A stretch of DNA of 64,000 bases from Romboutsia ilealis. Lineage in GTDB: Bacteria > Bacillota > Clostridia > Peptostreptococcales > Peptostreptococcaceae. The DNA lies in contig NZ_LN555523.1 of assembly GCF_900015215.1 (NCBI RefSeq), forward strand, positions 1,287,481-1,351,480, given 5' to 3'. Positions 55,810 through 64,000 of this stretch are shown in pieces. The notes under the pieces were generated by a model that ran no database searches, was not told the origin of the DNA, and worked only from the letters and a program-made list of their open reading frames with translations. The position numbers were made by a program, and so were the translations under genes. Positions within the stretch are counted from its first letter, which is position 1; every line of letters starts with the position of its first letter.

Positions 55810-56382
55810 TTAAAAACAACTTTTTGCTGTATTTTCTTCTCTACATTTATTAACTAAAATATTAAATAGCTCTTTATATTTATTTTCAACTTTAGAAAAT
55901 TCTATAAATTCAAAAGCAGGTTTACTTACTAAATGAGTATCTTTAGTTTGAAGTTTTTCATTCATATAATGAATAAATTCATTATAAAGCATTGCATCAT
56001 CAACTAAAGATATTAATTCTTCTTCCTCTTTTGTTAACTCTCTTCCTATATATTTTTCATATATAGTATTTTGCAATACTTCTTCTATTTTTAAGTAGTT
56101 TTGTAAATTTTTCTTAACTGGTCTTGTAATATCAGCTAAATATGCTTCACTAGCATCATGTAATAAACAAGCTAATGCTACAGTATTACTATAACCTCTT
56201 TTAATCGCTTCTTCGCAACAATATATGCAATGTTGTCCGACTGAATAAAATTCTTTAAAGTGACCATTAGCCCTACACATAAGAGAAAGTGCATGAGCAA
56301 TATCTTCTATTAATATATCTTTTTCTTCAGGTTCAATTGGTGCAAGATGTATTTTTGAATAGGTTGTTATATAATCTGCCAT
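55810..56382 (-). CDS. HD-domain phosphohydrolase
   Basis: A 190-residue metal-dependent hydrolase. The first metal His is in SVGQHCIYC (about 50), the HD pair is in ACLLHDASEAYLADI (about 75-76), and a later Asp lies in VDDAML (about 127). The layout resembles YfbR/YedJ-type phosphohydrolases acting on nucleotides, but the substrate is unknown. GGAG precedes the start. It is a single gene, with repeat R6 directly upstream. Confidence 0.88.
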   Translation of the reverse strand: MADYITTYSKIHLAPIEPEEKDILIEDIAHALSLMCRANGHFKEFYSVGQHCIYCCEEAIKRGYSNTVALACLLHDASEAYLADITRPVKKNLQNYLKIEEVLQNTIYEKYIGRELTKEEEELISLVDDAMLYNEFIHYMNEKLQTKDTHLVSKPAFEFIEFSKVENKYKELFNILVNKCREENTAKSCF

Positions 56383-56403
56383 ATTATTTCTCCTTTATTA
56401 AAT

Positions 56404-56598
56404 AAAATTCGCTTCGCTTGAGCGACGTGTCTGCAAAACACTTTATGTCGCTAAAGACTTCATCCGTTGCTTAAGCCACTATATGAGCTAAGTATTTTAA
56501 AATCTTTTTTCCGCTTAAAACCGGTTTATTGATATTACTTACATTCATAAGTTATCCACATGTTTTAGAGTGTATAATATACTTTAAGCGTAAAAAAT
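56404..56598 (+). repeat. Dispersed intergenic repeat with DnaA-box-like site, copy R6
   Basis: Full-length but diverged: AAATTCGCTTCGCTTGAGCG and ACGTGTCTGCAAAACAC in the left half; inverted ends TTTTTTCCGCTTAAA and TTTAAGCGTAAAAAA around a perfect TTATCCACA at 56552-56560. It occupies much of the gap 56383-56744. The DNA from 56599 has an outer pairing ACCAACT/AGTTGGT but no clear terminator. Confidence 0.85.
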
Positions 56599-56744
56599 AC
56601 CAACTCTATATTAAATTGTATAAACTTTCCTCAAGGAAAATATATAATCAATTAATACAGCAGTTGGTAGAAACATTCATCCATTTTATGAATTTATATA
56701 TGCTTTGTTAAGCACATTTTACTATAGATTATATTTTCTGTCAA

Positions 56745-57302
56745 TTAATATAGCTTATACACTGTTTTATATGATATTAACATACATAAAGCTATAGTTA
56801 TTGGAAATAATACGGGAATATATACAGTAGCTATAAATACACATATACATAAAGCTAATGATAATAATATATTTAAAACTTTTTTATTTCCAATAATAAT
56901 ACTTTTTAATATTAAATCAATTGGATTTTTATCATAATTAGTAAATATTACGCCTATTGCTAATATACTTTCTATCATTATAAATATACATAACCCTGTC
57001 AAGATAAAATTCTCTCTGTAAAACATATTAATTGCAAAATTTCCAAAAGCTATTAATATCCCTAATAAGGTATTAAATCCTAACATATGACTTAAAAAAT
57101 TTTCTTTAAAGTTATTTAAGTATAATATAAAAATATTATGTGAACTCCCATATTCTAATTCTTCAATGCACTTAAGACCTGCATAAGTTGCAGGCCCTAA
57201 GGTTACCAAAGGAATTGAAAATATCATCCACAGTAAATTTATAACTATTAAATCATAAAGCTTAGTTCCTATCTCCCAAATTTTACTGTCTATAATTTTC
57301 AT
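56745..57302 (-). CDS. YesL/DUF624-family membrane protein
   Basis: A 185-residue protein with four or five helices and the DUF624 start WEIGTKLYDLIVINLLWMIF, then SIPLVTLGPATYAGLKCIEE. YesL-like proteins are commonly encoded with carbohydrate ABC transporters. It lies 8 bases after msmG, as the last gene of the alpha-galactoside operon. Its function is unproven. GGAGG precedes the ATG. Confidence 0.88.
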   Translation of the reverse strand: MKIIDSKIWEIGTKLYDLIVINLLWMIFSIPLVTLGPATYAGLKCIEELEYGSSHNIFILYLNNFKENFLSHMLGFNTLLGILIAFGNFAINMFYRENFILTGLCIFIMIESILAIGVIFTNYDKNPIDLILKSIIIGNKKVLNILLSLALCICVFIATVYIPVLFPITIALCMLISYKTVYKLY

Positions 57303-57310
57303 ATTTCCTC

Positions 57311-58150
57311 CTATTTAATTGCACTATCTACCATACCTTGAACAAATTGTTTTTGTAGTAGTAAGTATATTATAACTACAGGTATTATAGCTATTAAAGC
57401 TGATGCTGCTGCTGCATTTAAGTTTGATGAATTTTGAGAGAAAAATGATGATACAGCTAGCGTTAAGGTTTTCATCTCTGGAACCTGTAATATGTATAAT
57501 GGGAATTGGAAATCATTCCATACATTCACTCCTGTTAATATTACTACTGTAGCAGTTACTGGCTTTAAAAGCGGAAGCACTACTTTATAAAAAGATTTAA
57601 ATCTACTGCATCCATCTATAGATGCAGCTTCTTCTAAATCAACTGGTATAGTACTTATAAAATTACTATATAAAAATATACTAAGTGGTAATCCCATAGT
57701 TACTGTTATTACGATTATTCCCCAGTATGTATTTATTGCTCCTATTTTTGTAAGTAATGAATAAAGAGGAACTAACATACTTAAAGGAGGTATCATCATA
57801 ACTGCTACAACTAAGTTTAGCACTACGGAATTCGTCTTCGTTTTTATACGAGCTAATGGGTAAGCTGTTGTTGCTCCAATTAATGCTATAATCAATACAC
57901 TTATTACAGTTATTATTATACTATTATACATTGCAGTTATTAATCCACCTTTTTCAAGTGCATAAGTAAAGTTTTCTAAATGAATTTCCTTTGGAAATAT
58001 CCATCTAGAAGATAGATCTGTCATTGGCTTTAAAGCTGTTGTTATTAATATATAAAATGGTATTAAGTGAAATAGTGATATAACTATTGCTACTACACTT
58101 CTTAATATATTTGATTTTTTCTTCAATTTACGCCACGTCCTTTCTATCAA
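57311..58150 (-). CDS. msmG: Sugar ABC transporter permease, MsmG-like
   Basis: A 279-residue permease with six helices and the EAA loop EEAASIDGCSRFKSFYKVVL (about 177-196), which contacts the ATPase. It belongs to the CUT1 type (MalG/MsmG). The first 23 bases overlap msmF. It works with msmF and the binding protein to bring in alpha-galactosides such as raffinose or melibiose. No ATPase gene is present, so a shared MsmK-type ATPase is presumed. Confidence 0.93.
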   Translation of the reverse strand: MIERTWRKLKKKSNILRSVVAIVISLFHLIPFYILITTALKPMTDLSSRWIFPKEIHLENFTYALEKGGLITAMYNSIIITVISVLIIALIGATTAYPLARIKTKTNSVVLNLVVAVMMIPPLSMLVPLYSLLTKIGAINTYWGIIVITVTMGLPLSIFLYSNFISTIPVDLEEAASIDGCSRFKSFYKVVLPLLKPVTATVVILTGVNVWNDFQFPLYILQVPEMKTLTLAVSSFFSQNSSNLNAAAASALIAIIPVVIIYLLLQKQFVQGMVDSAIK

Positions 58151-59066
58151 GCACTTTATTAAGCACTAATGTTGTCACTAGTATTATTATAAATAGCATT
58201 ATACCTATAGCAGCTGCATATCCTGCACTTTGAGAATTAAAATATGTATAATTTATTAAAGTTGATAGTGAGTGAGTAGTGTACCCTGGACCACCGTTAG
58301 TTAATGCTTTTATAGCATCAAATAATTTTAATCCACCTATTAAGTTTAAAGTAACACTAGTTACTATTGCTGGTTTTAATAAAGGTAAGGTAATATTTTT
58401 AAATTGCTGTAACTTTGTTGCTCCATCTAATCTTGCTGCTTCATAATACATTTCTGATATATTTTGAAGCCCAGCTAAGTATATTACCATTGATACCCCA
58501 CAAAATTGTAGAGAGTTTATTAACACTATAATCCAAACCATTAATTTCCCATTTGCTATAAAATCTATGGGCTCTATACCTAAAGCTATTAATATATCAT
58601 TTATAGCTCCACCATTATACTGTAATAAGAAATACCAAATATATCCCATGATTACTGATGCAACCATTATAGGTAGATATATTACAGTTCTTGCAAATCC
58701 TCTACATCTGAACTTATTGTTTAAAAATACTGCATAAGAAAGTCCTATTATTTGCTGTATTATAGTACTTCCAACACCATAAAGAAATGTATTTTTTAGT
58801 GCTATTATCACATTCTCATCTTTAAATAGTGATTTATAATTTGAAAATCCTATATAACTATATTCTTGTGAGTATCCATTCCAGTTTGTTAAAGATATTC
58901 TAACTCCATCTAAGAATGGATATATAACAAATATCACAAACAATACTACTGCTGGCATATACATTAAATTTATCAAATTCTTCTTAGGTGATTTTTTATT
59001 TAAGGATTTACTTTCTTTTTTTGTTTGAGTATTTTTAGTAGTTTTATGTCTTCCTACTGCTTGCAT
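58128..59066 (-). CDS. msmF: Sugar ABC transporter permease, MsmF-like
   Basis: A 312-residue CUT1 permease. A basic, Lys-rich N-terminus (about 1-32) precedes six helices, and the EAA loop reads YEAARLDGATKLQQFKNITL (about 211-230). It pairs with MsmG as a heterodimer. GGGGG precedes the ATG region, and the gene follows the binding-protein gene by 27 bases. Substrate is inferred from the adjoining alpha-galactosidase. Confidence 0.93.
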   Translation of the reverse strand: MQAVGRHKTTKNTQTKKESKSLNKKSPKKNLINLMYMPAVVLFVIFVIYPFLDGVRISLTNWNGYSQEYSYIGFSNYKSLFKDENVIIALKNTFLYGVGSTIIQQIIGLSYAVFLNNKFRCRGFARTVIYLPIMVASVIMGYIWYFLLQYNGGAINDILIALGIEPIDFIANGKLMVWIIVLINSLQFCGVSMVIYLAGLQNISEMYYEAARLDGATKLQQFKNITLPLLKPAIVTSVTLNLIGGLKLFDAIKALTNGGPGYTTHSLSTLINYTYFNSQSAGYAAAIGIMLFIIILVTTLVLNKVLDRKDVA

Positions 59067-59093
59067 TACTATTCCCCCTTATTAAATTACACC

Positions 59094-60362
59094 CTATTTT
59101 AAACGTTCATAATTTGCTTTTGCTTGTTGCACTGCCTTTTCAACAGTTAATTCATTAGTTAAGATTCCTGTACCTGTTGAGCATAGAGTTTCCCACATTC
59201 CACTTGGTAAATATTCTCTATCAAAATATGGTACTGTTTCAACATCCTTATATTTATCATAAAACTCTCCTAATTTACCTAAATCACTACTTCCGTTTGT
59301 AAGACCTGCTGGAGCTATATTTGATGTCGCTAGTATTTCTATATTTTCTGGTTTCGCTAAATAATCTACATACTTTAGTACTGCTTCTTCATTTTTTGTG
59401 TCTTTCCAAACGCCTATAGCCATTTTTTCACCTGCTATTAAAGTAGGTTCATCCCCTTCGTAATATGCTGGAACTGGCATAAATCCTAAATTTGCATCTG
59501 GATTAAAGTTCCAAGCTTCACTTATAGCTTGACTTCCAACAAAAGAAAATGCTGCTTGACCTTGTGCTAATGCTTTTGAAGTATCTGCATAAGTTGAAGA
59601 TACCTTGTCTACATTAAAGTATTCTTTTTCATTCATAGTTTTTAACATTTCAACTACAGGAGTCCACTTTGACCAGTCAAAACTTCCATCTTTTAATGAT
59701 TCTGCTTCACTATTATTTTCATCTGTTACTAAAACTGGAGGAGCTATATATTCAAATATATTACCAACAGTCCAAGTTTCTTTACCTCCTACATGTATTG
59801 GAGATACACCTGTTGATTTTACCTTTTCACAAGCTTCATAAAAATCATCCCAAGTTTTTATGTCATCTACATTAACCTTTGCTTTATCTAATACATCTTT
59901 GTTATATGCAATACCGGCTATATCCATATCTGTAGGTAGTACAAAGAAGTTTCCTTCTTCATCTGTTATAACAGGCTTTATTTGTTCTGATACGTTTTTA
60001 GCCCATTCTCTATCATTTAATGGTCTTAAATATTCACTGTATCTATTTACAGACCATCCATGTGTAGTCCATAAATCTGGTAAGTCATTTGCTGCCATTT
60101 TAGTTTTCATCATTTCTTCAAATCCACTAGCCCCTATTAAAAGCTCTACATCTATATCTGGATTTTCTTTTTCAAATTTTTCAGTGACTTCTTCAAATGC
60201 AGCTGTTATTTTTTCTTGTGGTGCTGTTCCTATTTGAAATACTACCTTTGTTTTATCACCTTTATTTGCTGTATCATCTTTACTTGATGTACAACCTGTT
60301 AAGCTACTTACCATTAATCCCATTACTAAAGTAAGACTCATTACCCTTTTTGCATATTTCAT
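59094..60362 (-). CDS. msmE: Sugar ABC transporter substrate-binding lipoprotein, MsmE-like
   Basis: About 422 residues. The signal peptide ends in the lipobox SLTGC, so it is lipid-anchored. It has the family 1 solute-binding fold with ELLIGASGFEEMMKTKMAA, PDLWTTHGWS and a C-terminal AKPENIEILATSN. ATG 60362 is preferred over the ATG 9 bases upstream because GGGGG touches the latter. It lies 12-21 bases after the alpha-galactosidase gene. It should capture alpha-galactosides outside the cell. Confidence 0.92.
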   Translation of the reverse strand: MKYAKRVMSLTLVMGLMVSSLTGCTSSKDDTANKGDKTKVVFQIGTAPQEKITAAFEEVTEKFEKENPDIDVELLIGASGFEEMMKTKMAANDLPDLWTTHGWSVNRYSEYLRPLNDREWAKNVSEQIKPVITDEEGNFFVLPTDMDIAGIAYNKDVLDKAKVNVDDIKTWDDFYEACEKVKSTGVSPIHVGGKETWTVGNIFEYIAPPVLVTDENNSEAESLKDGSFDWSKWTPVVEMLKTMNEKEYFNVDKVSSTYADTSKALAQGQAAFSFVGSQAISEAWNFNPDANLGFMPVPAYYEGDEPTLIAGEKMAIGVWKDTKNEEAVLKYVDYLAKPENIEILATSNIAPAGLTNGSSDLGKLGEFYDKYKDVETVPYFDREYLPSGMWETLCSTGTGILTNELTVEKAVQQAKANYERLK

Positions 60363-60383
60363 AGAAATCATCCCCCTATAAAT

Positions 60384-62573
60384 TTATTTAACTTTTTTTA
60401 ATCTCCACATCTTAGCTTGATAGTCTCCTTTTAACTCAGGAACATTCAAACCAATATTCATTAGTTCATCTCCACCAACTATTATGTTTTCTCCCAATAT
60501 TTCATATTTTGAACTTTCATCTAATCCTACAAGTTTTAAAGAAATAAACTTAGAGTTAGGTTTTGCTAATGTTCTTACAAAGCTAACTATAATTTCTTCA
60601 CAATCTTTAGATATAAACATCCAAGCTACATCATTGTTTTCAAATGGACTACTTAATCTGTAACATTTACCAAATTGTATAGTCTCTCTTATTTCTTTGT
60701 ATAGTTTTACTTGTTCTTTTATAATTTCTTTTTCACTTTCAGGAAGCTTAGTTATATCTAACTCATAACCAAAATTTCCACTCATAGCAACTACTCCCCT
60801 AGTTTCTATAGGTGTTATCCTATCAACTTGATGATTAGGAACAGCAGATACATGGCATCCTATAGATGCATTTGGATAAACCATACTTGTTCCAAATTGT
60901 ATCTTTAATCTTTCTATAGCATCTGTGTTGTCACTAGTCCAAGTTTGTGGCATATAGTATAACATTCCTGGGTCAAACCTTCCCCCTCCACCTGAACAAC
61001 TTTCAAATAATACATCAGGAAATCTTGTAGTTATTTCCTCTAAAACTTTATATAAACCTAGTATGTATCTATGTGCTACTTCTCTTTGTCTATTAGCTGG
61101 TAATTTAGCAGAACCTATCTCTGACATATTTCTGTTCATATCCCATTTTACATAAGAGATTGGAGCTGATGATAATACCTCACTTATTTTTTCTATTATA
61201 TAATTACAAACATCTTCTCTTGAATAATCTAATATTAATTGTCTTCTAGCTTCAGATCTATTTCTTCCTGGAATATGAATACACCAGTCTGGATGTTTTT
61301 TGTAAAGTTCACTTATTGGTGATACCATTTCAGGTTCAAACCACAACCCAAATTGTAATCCCATTTCATTTATTTCTGTTGCCAATTTATTTAATCCACC
61401 TTTTAGCTTCTCTTCATTAACAAACCAATCACCTAAAGATGAGTTATCATCATCCCTTTTTCCAAACCATCCATCATCTAATACAAACAATTCCATTCCT
61501 AGGTTTGTAGCTTCCCTCGCAATTTCTTTTATTTTTGTTTCATTAAAATCAAAATATGTAGCTTCCCAGTTATTTATAAGTATTGGTCTTACTTCATCTC
61601 TATACTTACCTTTACATAAACGTTTTCCATAAAGACAATTATAAATATGGCTCATACCTGTTAATCCTTCATTTGAGTATACAAGCACAGCCTCTGGTGC
61701 TGTAAATTCTTCTTTTGATTTTAAAAGCCATGTAAAATCAAATGGATTTATACCTATTTGAGCTCTTGCATTTTCATACATATCAACTTCAACGTTAGCT
61801 AAAAAGTTTCCACTATAAATCAAACTAAATCCATATACTTCTCCATGTTGTTCTGTTGTATCTTTTCTAACTAAAGCCATAAAAGGATTTTGAGCATGGC
61901 TACTTGAACCTCTTCTACTTTCAATACTTTGACTACCACTTCTTATTTCTTTTCTTATTATATGTCTTTCTCTAGCCCAAGCCCCTGACAATTGTAAAAG
62001 CTCATAATCGCTATCTCTAAAATCAACATTCGCGCTTAAAACTCGATTTATATTAACATCTTCATTAGATTCATTTATAATTTTTACACTTCTTGTTATT
62101 GCATCAAACTCTTCAAAAACACTATAGCTTAATATAAGCTTTACATTTTTTAAAGAATCAACTAACGTTAACTCAAGAGTCATTGCTTCATTTTCATCTT
62201 CAACATAAGTTGCTGGTAAATTATTTAATTTATTCTTACCTGCATATATATTATGTGATTCATATCTAAAATCTGTAGCACTTGTACCATCTGAAAACTG
62301 CAATTCAACTGCTGGCGTTCTTAAATCTGTACTACCATATCCTGGATATTCTTGAGGTGTCATTTCTAACATAAAATCATCTATATTATCTGTATTTGTT
62401 AAAAAACTTCCCCAATTTTTACTTCTTAGTACATAATCTAAATTTTTAGCCTTTATTTTTTTCCCCCAGTAAACATGGGCTACATGATTAGAATCTAGCA
62501 CTTTTAAAACGTAGCTAGTTTTTGATGTAGATAAATTAAAAGTCTTGCTACTTGCGTCATAAACTATTGCCAT
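60384..62573 (-). CDS. Alpha-galactosidase, glycoside hydrolase family 36
   Basis: A 729-residue intracellular enzyme, the length of bacterial GH36 tetrameric enzymes such as AgaA. The N-terminal beta-sandwich (to about 330) precedes the barrel, which carries the nucleophile Asp in YVKWDMNR (about 478) and the acid/base region SCSGGGGRFD (about 548). FVLDDGWFG and NWEATYFDFNE are also typical. It hydrolyses melibiose or raffinose. It heads the leftward operon aga-msmEFG-yesL, divergent from an AraC-type regulator. GGGGG precedes its start. Confidence 0.97.
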   Translation of the reverse strand: MAIVYDASSKTFNLSTSKTSYVLKVLDSNHVAHVYWGKKIKAKNLDYVLRSKNWGSFLTNTDNIDDFMLEMTPQEYPGYGSTDLRTPAVELQFSDGTSATDFRYESHNIYAGKNKLNNLPATYVEDENEAMTLELTLVDSLKNVKLILSYSVFEEFDAITRSVKIINESNEDVNINRVLSANVDFRDSDYELLQLSGAWARERHIIRKEIRSGSQSIESRRGSSSHAQNPFMALVRKDTTEQHGEVYGFSLIYSGNFLANVEVDMYENARAQIGINPFDFTWLLKSKEEFTAPEAVLVYSNEGLTGMSHIYNCLYGKRLCKGKYRDEVRPILINNWEATYFDFNETKIKEIAREATNLGMELFVLDDGWFGKRDDDNSSLGDWFVNEEKLKGGLNKLATEINEMGLQFGLWFEPEMVSPISELYKKHPDWCIHIPGRNRSEARRQLILDYSREDVCNYIIEKISEVLSSAPISYVKWDMNRNMSEIGSAKLPANRQREVAHRYILGLYKVLEEITTRFPDVLFESCSGGGGRFDPGMLYYMPQTWTSDNTDAIERLKIQFGTSMVYPNASIGCHVSAVPNHQVDRITPIETRGVVAMSGNFGYELDITKLPESEKEIIKEQVKLYKEIRETIQFGKCYRLSSPFENNDVAWMFISKDCEEIIVSFVRTLAKPNSKFISLKLVGLDESSKYEILGENIIVGGDELMNIGLNVPELKGDYQAKMWRLKKVK

Positions 62574-62715
62574 TTTATAAATTCCCCCTGTATTTTATTT
62601 ACTAATTTTTTCTTTATATCTAGTATTGTATATTTTTATGTATTAAAATAATATATACATATGTTAACAAAATATGGTTTTATGTTATATTAAAATAAAC
62701 AAAAGGGGTTTTTAT

Positions 62716-63579
62716 ATGTCATCATATATATATTTCGAAGACGATGGAATTAAATATTTAGAGTCAACAAAAAAAGAATATGTAGATTTATGTTTATGTT
62801 TTTGTGGAATAGAGGTTTGTAAATCTTCTCATAGTTTTGGGCCTGCAATAAGAGAACAGTATATTATACATTATATACTTGATGGAAAAGGAATCTATAA
62901 AGTTGGTGATAAAGTATATAATTTAGAAAAAAATCAAGGATTTTTAATATGCCCTGGTGACTTAACTTACTATGAAGCGGATAATGATGATCCTTGGACC
63001 TATATATGGGTTGCATTTAATGGTATAAAGTCAGAACAATATTTAAAATATGCTAATTTAAGTCACGAAAATTTAATATTTGAAAGTAATCATAAAGAAT
63101 TACTTAAAGACTATGTTTTAGATATGTTAAAAATAAATAGAATGCGTAATTGTGATGAGTTAAGACTTCAAGGCTTATTATACTTATTTTTAAGTACTAT
63201 ATCAGATTCAGTTGATTATAATGTTTCTGAAAATAAAGATCTTTCTTATACATTATATATAGAAAAATCAATAGAATTTATAAATAATAACTTTGCTAAT
63301 AATATAAAGGTAACTGATATAGCTAATTATGTTGGATTAAACAGAAGCTATTTATCTAGCTTATTTAAAAAAAGCTTAAATCTTTCTCCACAAGAATTCT
63401 TACTTAGTGTTAGAATGAATAAAGCTTATGAATTATTAAAAAAACTAGAACTATCTATAGGGGATGTTTCTAGATCAGTTGGATATATAGACCCTCTTAC
63501 ATTTTCTAAAACATTTAAAAAATATAGTGGCTATAGCCCTAAGCAATATAGAGAAAACCTCTATAAAAATAATTTATAA
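62716..63579 (+). CDS. AraC-family transcriptional regulator, MsmR-like
   Basis: About 287 residues. The N-terminal cupin domain (SFGPAIREQYIIHYILDGKG, then GFLICPGDLTYYEADNDDPW) senses a sugar; the C-terminal pair of helix-turn-helices (about 190-285) has IANYVGLNRSYLSSLFKK and SVGYIDPLTFSKTFKKYSGY plus SPKQYR. ATG 62716 follows AAAAGGGG at proper spacing; an in-frame ATG at 62674 has no ribosome site. It is divergent from the alpha-galactosidase operon and probably activates it when alpha-galactosides are present. Confidence 0.93.
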   Translation: MSSYIYFEDDGIKYLESTKKEYVDLCLCFCGIEVCKSSHSFGPAIREQYIIHYILDGKGIYKVGDKVYNLEKNQGFLICPGDLTYYEADNDDPWTYIWVAFNGIKSEQYLKYANLSHENLIFESNHKELLKDYVLDMLKINRMRNCDELRLQGLLYLFLSTISDSVDYNVSENKDLSYTLYIEKSIEFINNNFANNIKVTDIANYVGLNRSYLSSLFKKSLNLSPQEFLLSVRMNKAYELLKKLELSIGDVSRSVGYIDPLTFSKTFKKYSGYSPKQYRENLYKNNL

Positions 63580-63595
63580 TTAATAATATATTCAT

Positions 63596-63641
63596 AAAAA
63601 AACTAGAGGTTAGTAAACACAATGATAACCTCTAGTTTTTT
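63596..63641. terminator. Bidirectional terminator between the regulator and the symporter gene
   Basis: AAAAACTAGAGGTTA pairs with TAACCTCTAGTTTTT. The two genes are convergent. Confidence 0.88.
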
Positions 63642-63679
63642 ATCTATTTTATTTTCATTAGTTAATATAACTTATATAA

Positions 63680-64000
63680 TTAAACTGTTTGTGTTTTATT
63701 ATTTATATTATTTCTTCTTTTTTCTATTTCATTTAAAACATGATCTTTAAATTCACCATTTAATTTATAGAATTTCAAATACAATCCTAAACATGCTAAC
63801 ATTAATAACGATGGTATTACAAACATGATTACTTTCATTCCAATTATAGTTTGAGCACTTTGTACAGTATTTGGAACATAATTGATTATATTAAGCCCAA
63901 TACCTACTATAAGACCACTAAATGCTGTAGCAAACTTAACTATAAACGTTTGCATAGAGAATATAATACTTTCACTTCTCTTACCAACTTTGTATTCTCC
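63680..64000 (-). CDS. C-terminal part of a GPH-family sugar/cation symporter (continues past window)
   Basis: The frame is open from the window edge: EYKVGKRSESIIFSMQTFIVKFATAFSG matches the last conserved loop and helix of melibiose-type glycoside-pentoside-hexuronide symporters (usual form EYGEWKTGKRSEGI). Two further helices and a charged tail (LNEIEKRRNNINNKTQTV) follow. About 107 of some 450 residues are visible. Next to an alpha-galactosidase cluster it may import melibiose by sodium or proton symport. Confidence 0.88.
   Translation of the reverse strand, partial: GEYKVGKRSESIIFSMQTFIVKFATAFSGLIVGIGLNIINYVPNTVQSAQTIIGMKVIMFVIPSLLMLACLGLYLKFYKLNGEFKDHVLNEIEKRRNNINNKTQTV

Overview
The window is AT-rich DNA of an endospore-forming, anaerobic low-GC Firmicute. 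A small acid-soluble spore protein, a single-domain globin, a reverse rubrerythrin and a queK-queT-queL queuine salvage operon of the type known from Clostridioides difficile all point to Peptostreptococcaceae. A complete urease operon in that family suggests Paeniclostridium sordellii or a close relative. This species call is an inference from gene content; no 16S rRNA is present.

Layout. 1-7.9 kb is a defence island: a type I restriction-modification locus (hsdR, hsdM) with a Septu-like ATPase/HNH pair (ptuA-ptuB) set between the two genes, then an AbiF-type abortive infection gene headed by its own small structured RNA, then a broken HNH gene. 7.9-14.4 kb is a mobile-looking patch (Mor-type regulator, amidase remnant, DUF1659, DUF2922 and two YvrJ copies) that encloses a BceAB/BceRS-type peptide-resistance module. 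15-17.4 kb is the queuine salvage operon behind a preQ1-I riboswitch. Then come prfC, a roughly 1 kb transposon-like unit carrying a lipoprotein gene (complete with inverted ends and an 8-bp target duplication), an SH3b cell-wall protein, a MYG1-family gene, an array of ten GGTAAC motifs, an EcsC-like gene and an RND pump with a large coiled-coil insertion. 29.6-34.1 kb holds small stress and spore genes and a VanRS-like two-component system divergent from a C39-like peptidase. 36.4 kb has tRNA-Ser(UGA) and tRNA-Asn(GUU). 36.8-48.1 kb is mostly housekeeping: a HAD phosphatase, a DinG-like helicase, cysK-cysE, CPBP protease, DUF819, DegV, a 3D-domain protein and a NeuD-like acetyltransferase. 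48.4-54.0 kb is the urease operon ureABCIEFGD, followed upstream by a decayed ammonium transporter. 55-64 kb has reverse rubrerythrin, an HD hydrolase and an alpha-galactoside uptake and hydrolysis cluster (msmEFG, GH36, an AraC regulator and the end of a GPH symporter).

Repeats run through the region. One is a MITE-like family of about 135 bp with ends carrying TTGTGCTAGTT (two full copies, two remnants). The other is a dispersed intergenic element of up to about 195 bp that contains a perfect DnaA-box-like nonamer and always abuts a transcription terminator.

The items most worth attention are the Septu pair inside the restriction operon, the AbiF RNA, the lipoprotein-carrying transposon-like unit, the GGTAAC array, the DnaA-box repeat family and ureG, which appears to start with ATT.
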